Below, in pieces: positions 1-7,800 of a stretch of DNA of 26,354 nucleotides. The translations under genes were made by a program, and so were the position numbers. This DNA comes from a virus: the IMG/VR virus record IMGVR_UViG_3300042458_000963, positions 1 through 26,354 of that record, one strand, 5' to 3'. The number at the start of each line of letters is the position of its first letter. Within the stretch, counting starts at the first letter, position 1. The notes under the pieces were generated by a model, which was not told where the DNA came from, ran no database searches, and saw only the letters and a program-made list of their open reading frames with translations.

Positions 1-827
1 ATGTAGTTATCCACTTCGTTTGGTGGGATATTACCAACATCCACTTTAAAAATTCTCTTTTCAGGAGCTCTCATTACTCTGTGAATTAACATTGCATCTT
101 CCATCAACATTAATTGTTTCCACACTCGTCTAGCTCCTTCAACCATAGACTTTCCATAAGGTAAGAAGTTTGAATCACCGTTTAAACGGAAGTGAGCAAT
201 TTCATAATTTTCAAATTCCTTTTTAGTAGTCTGACCTACCGCCATATATGGATTTTGATATGGAGCATATACGAATTTAACTCTTTGTGGGTTTTCAGGG
301 TCAAATCCTTCTACTCTACTCATTTCGTATGATGATAATGGCATTACGTTTATAATTCCCAATTCATCCGCAATTTCTAATTCTAAAAAGAAATCACCGT
401 ATTTTACCAAGTTTCGTGTCCAAGGCCAAAGGTTAAATTCTACATTAAGAATATCATAAAAAAGATTTTCTAATATTTGTTTAACATTATCGTCATCGTG
501 ATGAATTTTTAAAATATTACCTTGCTCATTTTTAGCAGTACATTCATCTGCATATACATCCAATGCGGATGATAAAATCGGGTCCATATCCATTGAATCG
601 TAATCTCTGAAAAGGTCAATACGAACTTGTTGATATGCCATTGCAGATTCTACCCCTCCTACACCGTAGTTACTCACTTTGAGCTTCATATAACGGTCTA
701 CAAGGTTAGTTGTCATATTCTGATACTCGTCTGTATCAACTATTTTAACTCCCTTTTCCGTTTTTCTAACTATGGTATTAGTTGAAAATAATTTTTGTAA
801 CCTACCGAATAATGTTTTATCTGCCAT
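1..827 (-). CDS. Portal protein, T4 gp20-like (N-terminal 275 residues; cut by window edge)
   Basis: Portal proteins form the dodecameric ring at the capsid vertex through which DNA is packaged and ejected, and they dock the terminase. The frame is open from ATG at 827 to the window edge, giving 275 residues without a stop; T4 gp20 is about 524, so roughly half is present. The translation begins MADKTLFGRLQKLF and contains ALDVYADECT, DDDNVKQILENLFYDIL, WPWTRNLVKYGDFFLE and MEDAMLIHRVMRAPEKRIF, all in the style of T4-type portals. It follows the terminase with one gene between, and a small inverted repeat lies just upstream. The ATG has no Shine-Dalgarno sequence, only A/T. The identification rests on remembered family similarity and gene context. 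Confidence 0.88.
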   Translation of the reverse strand, partial: MADKTLFGRLQKLFSTNTIVRKTEKGVKIVDTDEYQNMTTNLVDRYMKLKVSNYGVGGVESAMAYQQVRIDLFRDYDSMDMDPILSSALDVYADECTAKNEQGNILKIHHDDDNVKQILENLFYDILNVEFNLWPWTRNLVKYGDFFLELEIADELGIINVMPLSSYEMSRVEGFDPENPQRVKFVYAPYQNPYMAVGQTTKKEFENYEIAHFRLNGDSNFLPYGKSMVEGARRVWKQLMLMEDAMLIHRVMRAPEKRIFKVDVGNIPPNEVDNY

Positions 828-859
828 TTTAATATTTTATATCTAATTAATAAAGATAA

Positions 860-887
860 GTAAATTTTTTCAATTTTCCAAATTTAC
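860..887. repeat. 8-bp inverted repeat between the DUF5872-type gene and the portal gene
   Basis: GTAAATTT at 860-867 is matched by AAATTTAC at 880-887 with a 12-base loop. It straddles the stop codon of the 884-1822 gene and lies upstream of the portal start at 827. The stem is almost all A/T and no clean U-run follows on the minus strand, so it is a weak candidate for a hairpin that ends or processes the transcript. In DNA this AT-rich it could be chance. Confidence 0.3.
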
Positions 888-1822
888 CATTTTCTACAAG
901 ACCAATATCTTGCTTTATGTCTTGGTCCTGGTGATTCACAATTGTGTCTTGCTCTAAAACTTCTTCTCCTATCAGGATTGTTCTTTTTAATTTTTACTCC
1001 CTTTTGTCCAAAGTTTACCTTAACAACATTACCTTGTGGGTTTTTTACATACACCTTAAATTTCTTAACATCACCTGCCATTGGTTTTCCCAATTGTACT
1101 TCTCTACCTTGATATTCTGCTTCTCTCAAACATTGACATCCTTCATTTAAAGTTTTATCATAACTTCTCATAAACGCAATGAAATCTTCCATATCCTCAT
1201 CTTCAACATCGTATTCTTCGGGTTCAACATATCCGTAGTTTACATCATCATCTGAATCTATATCTTCACTTATAGGAACACAATTAGGAACTTGTCTACC
1301 TCCCTTATCTTTCATACCCACTTGCTTATATCCATCCCAACAAGCTTCATTTAATTGCACACTTTCATTGCAAGTTTTCCAACCACCACCTTTTTCTTTG
1401 TAGTTTTTTGCCGCCCATCCGTTTGCGTATGCTGATGGATATACATCAAATTTAGATTTTGCAGCCGATTTACTTGCAGACCATTTATCTGGGTCTGTTG
1501 GGCAATTTTTTTCTAAAAATAGGTTTATTTTTTCTTCTATGTTCATAGTTTCATTTTTTGGTTTTGTTGAAACATATATTGGTGTTTTACCTTGTCCTTT
1601 ACTATCTTTACCACCTCTCCCTGCATCGTTTTGTGCATCTCTCTTTCTACGAGTTGCACTTTCTTTCTCTTTCTTACTCATACTAGCCGCTTTTGCAGCA
1701 GGTACACATTTTGCATAACCCTTTTTTTCTCCTGAAGTTCCGCATGGTGGATGTTCACCATCAACTTTTTTGCCGATGTTTACCCATTTTTCTTTAAACC
1801 ACTTGTCTAAATTTTCCTTCAT
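884..1822 (-). CDS. DUF5872-type phage protein with Cys/Trp-rich C-terminal motif, unknown function
   Basis: The likely start is ATG at 1822 (312 residues); the frame stays open to a TTG at 1837 but ATG is preferred. Four recognisable segments are strung on charged linkers. Residues about 7-65 (KWFKEKWVNIGKK, EHPPCGTSGEKKGYAKCVPA) resemble DUF5872, known from phages and large algal viruses. Residues about 120-150 hold KFDVYPSAYANGWAAKNY. Residues about 160-180 hold GRQVPNCVP. After an acidic linker, the last 70 residues end in DRRRSFRARHNC, PGPRHKARYWSC. Such segments recur in T4-like marine phages, but I know no assigned activity. The Lys/Arg-rich head and conserved Cys, His and Trp suggest nucleic-acid or metal binding (inference). 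The slot between terminase and portal suggests a head or packaging role. An in-frame ATG at 1546 is a possible internal start. Confidence 0.7.
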   Translation of the reverse strand: MKENLDKWFKEKWVNIGKKVDGEHPPCGTSGEKKGYAKCVPAAKAASMSKKEKESATRRKRDAQNDAGRGGKDSKGQGKTPIYVSTKPKNETMNIEEKINLFLEKNCPTDPDKWSASKSAAKSKFDVYPSAYANGWAAKNYKEKGGGWKTCNESVQLNEACWDGYKQVGMKDKGGRQVPNCVPISEDIDSDDDVNYGYVEPEEYDVEDEDMEDFIAFMRSYDKTLNEGCQCLREAEYQGREVQLGKPMAGDVKKFKVYVKNPQGNVVKVNFGQKGVKIKKNNPDRRRSFRARHNCESPGPRHKARYWSCRKW

Positions 1823-1855
1823 ATAAGAGAGTTTCAATATATAAATATAAAAAAA

Positions 1856-3463
1856 TTAACGAAGTAACCAAGTTAAGTTTTCTACCTCACCTCTACCCAC
1901 TTCCATTTCGTATGGATTCTTACCAGACCAACCTGTAGAATACACTCCATCAAATTGTTTTATTTGAGTAGAATTCAACATACTCTTTGTTAAATCAATA
2001 CCTTCTTGTCTCAAACGAAGTGCGGTGTTACGAACCCAAAGTCCGATTGCCAACGCCATTACCAAGTCATCATTATATCCCTTCATTGCTTCTGCTCTAC
2101 CACCATGCCAAATAAATGTAAACATTTCATCTATCAATCTACCACTACGAATGAGAATATCCTTATCACTCATATATGTATCCAATGCGGAGATTATAAG
2201 AGGACGGGTTTTTGATGTTGTAGAGAATCCTGCAACCATTTGCTTTTCATCTCTGTAAAACTTATTACTCATTTGTTTCTCAACATCAATATATTTTAGG
2301 TCATTACTCATATAGAATAAATTACCATACTGCCTATCAATTATCTGTTGAATACATGCCCAACCTACGTTTGAGTTTTCTACTACTAATAGGGCGTTAT
2401 TATATTCCGTTGCCAACGATGTTAAAAAATTACCAAAATGTTTTGTTTCAATTTTACCTCTGTATTCGGCTACTTGTGTGCAATCTTCAATATCAATTAT
2501 TTGTGCAGTAGAATAATCGGCTCCATCTCCTCTTGCAACGTCAGCCACAACCATATATTGTTTGTTGTAGTTTGGATATTCCCAAATCCATAAATTATTA
2601 TCAAATCCTCTTTTTTCAATCGGGTCCATTACATAGGTATCTTTGTACCAAGTCAATAATGCAGGGTCAATTACGGTATCACCGGAACCAATGAAGTCAC
2701 AATCACATTCCTGTGCCGCTCCTTTAACTCCCAAAATACGGGTTTGCTCATCTCTCCACGCCTGATTTCTTTCAGGGTGAACTGTCCAATGTAGATTGAT
2801 ACAATTGAATCCATTTGCTCCACTCTCACCTTCTACCCACATTTTGTGAAACCAGTTACCCACACCATTAGGAGTAGATAATACAATTGCGTTACCACCA
2901 GTTGATAGAGTTGATTGTGCTGATAACCAAATTTCGTCAATATCTCTAATGAATGCAGCCTCATCCACTACCAATAGGGATAGGGCTTCAGAACGTCCTG
3001 CATCAGGTGAGGATGCGATTGCTTTGACCTGTGAACCGTTCTTTAGTTTAAGTGATAGTTTGTTATCTTCAGCTGCCGCAGTTCCTCCATCCCTCAACCA
3101 AACGGGAAGTAAATCGTGCATAACTCTAACCTTTTCTACGAGGTTTTTAGCTACCGTTACTTTAGTTGCAATAACCAACGCATTGAAATCCTGATTGAAT
3201 ATCATTTTCCAAAGAATAAATCCCGCAGAAAGGGTTGATAAACCTAACTGACGAGATTTTAGAATGATATTAAAACGATGGTCTTTAAAATCAGTTAAGC
3301 AATCCTCTTGAAAAGAATAAAGGTGAAAGGGTATTTTCCCTCTCACCGGATGTTGAATAACACAATATTTCTTCATAAAGTAAATGGGGTCTCCCGCACA
3401 TTTACGATATTCTTCAGAAATTATTTCTTTTAAAGTTTTTTTTGGTTGTCCTTGAACTCCCAT
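1856..3463 (-). CDS. Terminase large subunit (T4 gp17-like ATPase and nuclease)
   Basis: This is the DNA-packaging motor. Its N-terminal ATPase translocates DNA into the prohead and its C-terminal RNase H-fold nuclease cuts concatemers. At 535 residues it is slightly shorter than T4 gp17 (610). The Walker A region is KSRQLGLST at 69-77. The lysine at the usual GKT position is leucine and a lysine sits at the start of the loop, as in the deviant Walker A of lambda gpA. Walker B is LLVVDEAAF with D167 and E168. The nuclease acidic residues are D308 in VVADVARGDGADYS, E362 in LLVVENSNVGW and D465/D466 in GYNDDLVMA. The fold order and downstream portal gene make the call secure. The start at 3463 gives MGVQGQPKKT; there is no Shine-Dalgarno sequence. 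Confidence 0.96.
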   Translation of the reverse strand: MGVQGQPKKTLKEIISEEYRKCAGDPIYFMKKYCVIQHPVRGKIPFHLYSFQEDCLTDFKDHRFNIILKSRQLGLSTLSAGFILWKMIFNQDFNALVIATKVTVAKNLVEKVRVMHDLLPVWLRDGGTAAAEDNKLSLKLKNGSQVKAIASSPDAGRSEALSLLVVDEAAFIRDIDEIWLSAQSTLSTGGNAIVLSTPNGVGNWFHKMWVEGESGANGFNCINLHWTVHPERNQAWRDEQTRILGVKGAAQECDCDFIGSGDTVIDPALLTWYKDTYVMDPIEKRGFDNNLWIWEYPNYNKQYMVVADVARGDGADYSTAQIIDIEDCTQVAEYRGKIETKHFGNFLTSLATEYNNALLVVENSNVGWACIQQIIDRQYGNLFYMSNDLKYIDVEKQMSNKFYRDEKQMVAGFSTTSKTRPLIISALDTYMSDKDILIRSGRLIDEMFTFIWHGGRAEAMKGYNDDLVMALAIGLWVRNTALRLRQEGIDLTKSMLNSTQIKQFDGVYSTGWSGKNPYEMEVGRGEVENLTWLLR

Positions 3464-3464
3464 A

Positions 3465-4115
3465 TTATTTTTTTAATTTAATCTTCCAATATGTACCAAA
3501 TCCAATGAAAGGTGATAGTGTGCCATTAGTTCCATCGATAGTTGTATTATTTACACCGATATTTAAGTTGTATATTTTATCTTTTTTTGTTTTCAAAATT
3601 ATGCCAGCTCCAATTGCAGATACATAATCTTCTTTGTTAAACCCTGCGTTTAAACCATAGTATACTTGATTCTTTGCAGGTTCTTTAACAATTAACTCTT
3701 CTCTTATAGTTCGTTCTCTTACTTTAGCATCAAATGTTCTACCTAAAATTCTGTTTTGAGATATAGTATCAGTTACAGATACCGTTCCCAATGAATCAGG
3801 TAATACTAATACATCTTTGTATAATACTTTTGAGTAATAATTTTTAAGTAATGCCGCAGTATCTATATTAGCAGGAATAAAAACTTCTTTTTCTACGATT
3901 GTTTCGTGATAGATATCTTCTCCTCTTTTAGTTACAACTTTAGTTTTGATTACATCAACGGTATCAATTGTATGTTTAATAACTTCATATTTTTTACCAT
4001 CTATTGTAATAGTTCTACCACCTGGCATAACTCCACCTGGATTAAACCACTGTAATAAAACATAAATAATCAATGCTGCTATAGCAATGTTCTTAAAATT
4101 CAATAATTTTTTCAT
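3465..4115 (-). CDS. Membrane-anchored protein with beta-rich C-terminus, spanin-like candidate
   Basis: The protein has 216 residues. A short basic head (MKKLLNFKN) is followed by one membrane segment at about 10-25 (IAIAALIIYVLLQWF), so it is probably anchored in the inner membrane with the rest in the periplasm. Residues 35-140 are charged and beta-prone, with DTAALLKNYYSKVLYKDVL. The last 65 residues form alternating glycine/aromatic strands (VYYGLNAGF, AIGAGIILKT, LSPFIGFGTYWKI) that look like outer-membrane beta-hairpins. A protein touching both membranes is what a spanin does at the last step of lysis. Similar proteins are, as far as I recall, found in Bacteroidota phages, but function is inferred from shape only. 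It is one base upstream of the terminase start, with no endolysin or holin beside it in this window. Confidence 0.55.
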   Translation of the reverse strand: MKKLLNFKNIAIAALIIYVLLQWFNPGGVMPGGRTITIDGKKYEVIKHTIDTVDVIKTKVVTKRGEDIYHETIVEKEVFIPANIDTAALLKNYYSKVLYKDVLVLPDSLGTVSVTDTISQNRILGRTFDAKVRERTIREELIVKEPAKNQVYYGLNAGFNKEDYVSAIGAGIILKTKKDKIYNLNIGVNNTTIDGTNGTLSPFIGFGTYWKIKLKK

Positions 4116-4120
4116 AATTT

Positions 4121-4789
4121 TTAATTTTTTATAAGCTCTGAATGATTTAATTCTCGTAACTTATCTTCCAATGCTAACTTTCTTTCTAATAATGCATCTA
4201 TTGCATCATACGCTCCTTCAATATCATTTTTTAAATCCGATTTTACTTTTTCAATATCAATATCCCATTGCCATTTACTAAATGAACCATCTTCGTTAAG
4301 CATTTGAATTTGTTGAGTTACACTATTAAATGCTTCTTCTAATTGTGATTTAGTATCTCTAACAAAATCTAATTTATTTAATGTTATTCTATAATCTTCA
4401 TAAAACGCCCAACTACCATCTTCCCGTAGTGATTGTTCTATTTTTCTCATACACGTTACACAATACCCAGTTCTAATAATTAATTTTTTATCTGCATTAC
4501 TATATTGTATTGTTCCACAATTTTCAGAAGAACAAGTTGTTAATTTTTTTAAATACTCTCTGGCATCATCTAATTTGGTGGTATTAATTTTGAAACCTTC
4601 TTTTTGTTCCCATTCATTACCAGCTTCATCTATCCAAATTTCTCCAACTTCTTTTTTTGTTTCATCTGCCTTTTCATAACCAAACACATTTTGATTGTCA
4701 TCGGTTCTACCAAATACCGTATCTATAATTAGTTTACGAGATTTGTGTATGTGTTTATTTTTTTCGTCAAAACTTTTTCTTTTTGTCAT
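4121..4789 (-). CDS. Hypothetical protein with four-cysteine zinc-ribbon-like motif
   Basis: The product has 222 residues and I do not recognise its family. The N-terminus is basic and polar. The centre has C86 and C91 (TTCSSENCG) and C110 and C113 (GYCVTCMRK), a CX4C...CX2C pattern spaced to hold one zinc ion. The C-terminal third (about 145-218) is strongly helical and charged, with SQLEEAFNSVTQQIQ and ALLERKLALEDKLREL, which looks like a coiled coil. A zinc ribbon plus coiled coil suggests a small structural or nucleic-acid-contacting phage protein, but nothing proves that. It lies between the giant multidomain gene and the spanin-like gene with short spacers. Confidence 0.6.
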   Translation of the reverse strand: MTKRKSFDEKNKHIHKSRKLIIDTVFGRTDDNQNVFGYEKADETKKEVGEIWIDEAGNEWEQKEGFKINTTKLDDAREYLKKLTTCSSENCGTIQYSNADKKLIIRTGYCVTCMRKIEQSLREDGSWAFYEDYRITLNKLDFVRDTKSQLEEAFNSVTQQIQMLNEDGSFSKWQWDIDIEKVKSDLKNDIEGAYDAIDALLERKLALEDKLRELNHSELIKN

Positions 4790-4834
4790 TTTTCTATATT
4801 GTTATAACCTATTTATTAATAATATATATTAAAT

Positions 4835-7800
4835 TTATTCGTAAAATATACCTAATATCTGATTTAGTGGTGCAAATGTACCTGTTAATTTATAAGTGTT
4901 ACCTTTATAAACGAATACAATACCTTCGTTTGGAACTATTTTATCTTTACCACCTATAGATGCTAACCTACTTAATTCCATTTTTAATTTAGCTATTTTA
5001 GATACGTCACCACTACCTCTTACTTTTTCTGCGGTAGATTCCAATCTGTTTCTCATATCGGCTACTGCTGCATTTGGATTTGCAGTTAGTACTGAACTCA
5101 TAAATGAAAGAACATCAGCACCTACTCCCAAAAATATTTCTTCAAATTGTCTAACATTTTCTTTTTGTTGCTTTACTACATTTACTTTATCATTATCTAT
5201 TGCCCATTTTTGAGCTTCTTTATCTGCGATTGAATTCAAACGAAATGATTTATCACCAAATGCCCATCTTCTTATTAACGCATCTTTTTCAAATTTCTGT
5301 AATTCAACTTTTGATTTATCTATAAAATTAGTCCACCATGCTTGATGATATTCAGAAACACCATCATTATTGGATAACCCAAATTCAGATTGTAATTTTT
5401 GTAATTTACTTAAATATTTACCCTGTTTTGCACTCAAATCTTCATTTTTAGGAAGTTTTGTAACAGGAGGGCCTTGAATTGTATATTTAGATTGAACATC
5501 TGCATTTACCTGCTTAATCATTCCTGCTAATTTAGTTGCAGCCGATTGGTCAGCAGAAACTGCACTTCCTTTTTCATCGTAGCAAGTTGTATTATGGAAT
5601 ACTAATAAAGCCTGTCCGTAGGGAATAACATTAACCGATGTTGGCCAAATTACTTCCAAATTCATAAAACACTGCCCTTCGTTAAATATTTTCTTTCGTT
5701 GTGGTTCTGAAAGAGATTGAACTGCTGCCGATAAATCTTTCATTGCAAAATTATATGCATCAGTTAATCCACCTCTACCACCAAATTTAGATGCAACATC
5801 TTCAATTCCCATTGCGTTTGCTCCTGCGTTTGCCAAATGTCCTTTGTTTCTTGCTGCAATTAATCTACCATTTTTCCAGCTGATTGCCAATGCCTGCCCA
5901 TCGGTTTTTTCTCTTGTCAATTCTAATTCACCAGTTAATGCACCAGTTATTATGTTTTTTAAATCACCAAAAGTTAAATCCATATCATCAAATGGGTGAG
6001 ACATGTGTCCGTATGCACCACCTTCAGTTAAAAGAGATTCATTTACTAATCCTGTTTTTGAAAAATCACCTCTAATAGTACCACTCTTATTTATTCCATA
6101 GACACGAACACCAGCTTTTTGAATTTCGTCTGCCACTTTTTCTACAACATCAGGAGATACTTTATAAAAACGAAGGAAATTATTACCATCATAACTATAT
6201 CCATTATTTACAATATTATGAAATCCTCTTACAGAAGTAGATGTAGTTTTCATTGCATTTACACCATGCTTTTTCAAAATAGCGTTTACTACCTTCTTTA
6301 CAGGGTTCATTTCCGCTTCGTTTACCGATTCTTTTTTTAATCTACTTTTTTCAGCTCTACCTCTATTTACTGATTCATCTTCAAATCCAGCAATCTTTCC
6401 ATTCTTATGAGATGCATCTTTACCATCACCATTACCATAAGTACCTTTATCTCTATTGTACTTATTTAATTCAGCTCTGTATTTTTTTGATTCAGTTGAT
6501 GATTGATATTTTTTATATTCAGCTTTGTAATCCCTTTTGGTTGACTCTTTTAGTTTAACTCCTGCATATTCTAATCTATATTCATAGTATTCTTTTTTAA
6601 TATCAGAAGGAACTTTTGAATTCTTTCTGAATATTTCATCTACCATTTTACGAGTATCTTTATCCGAAAGTGCCCATTTTACTTTATCTTTATCTAATGT
6701 AAAAAAAGTATTCAAAGTAAAATCTATTTTTTTCAACATTGGTAATAAAACTTCATTCTCAAAAAATGAGTTATATTCTTTCCGTTGTGAACCATCTAAA
6801 TAATTAAGAGCAAAATCGGAATCATACAAATAATGCTTTAATGATTTTGCAATCATCTCTAAAACATACTTTTTATCGTTTTTACCAATATATTTTTCTT
6901 CACCACTACCAATTACATATTTGTACTGATTACCCACCAAATCACTTAATTTGAGTTCGTTTAATTTACCAGTATCGGTTTTGAAAAACGGACCTCTTCT
7001 TACACTTCTAAAGTCTAAACTCATTTCGTTTCCAAAAATTTCTTTAGGTGCAAGTATTTTTAATCTAATAGTTCCATTTTTATTATCAACACCTATTGTT
7101 TCAAAATCAATTTCGGAATATTTTTTACCCTTAAATCCTAAATTCTTACCCGTAATAAACTTATGAACTTTTCCGCCACTAACTGCCTGTGCTTCTTTTA
7201 AAGATTTTGCAGGTTCATATCCTCTATCTTCGGTATCTTTTTTATTTAATTGATGTCCTACCTGTTTAGTGGTATCATCAAAATCAACTGTATCTAATTC
7301 AGCAGGATATCCCAAATCAGGAGTGTAATTCCCAGTTTTATGGTGATGTAGAAAATCTCTTTGAGCACCACTTTTTGCGTGTTTTGAATGAGTTGCTGCA
7401 CCTATGGATTCTCCTTTTGGTATTCTAAATGTTGCCGCTTTTTTACCATTAATTGTCGGCATTCCGTGGTCATCAGTTCCAATATCTTTAACGGTAACTT
7501 TTTTATTTTTAAACTTACCCATTAAAACTTCATCACCTTTATCAACATCCAAATTAATGTCTTCTTTAAAAAAATCAGTTTCAACATAATCAATATTTGG
7601 TAAATTTTTTATAGTGTATTTTACAGTTCTTTCTTCCGCATCATCATCTCCAAATATAGCATCTGCTTCTGGGAAATCGGTTTGAGTGTATCCTCCACCT
7701 GTGTACCAAGCTTCACCTTTATCCGAATCTAATTTTCTTTTTTTTCCTTTTTTTATGAAAGAACCATCAGGAACATCTGCCGTATTTGCAGTTCCCACAT

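Noticed and set aside
4810-4818. TAATAAATA on the minus strand upstream of the gene at 4121-4789, a near-match to a late promoter
   Set aside because: One base off the consensus and unsupported by similar boxes at other genes; not enough to call a promoter.
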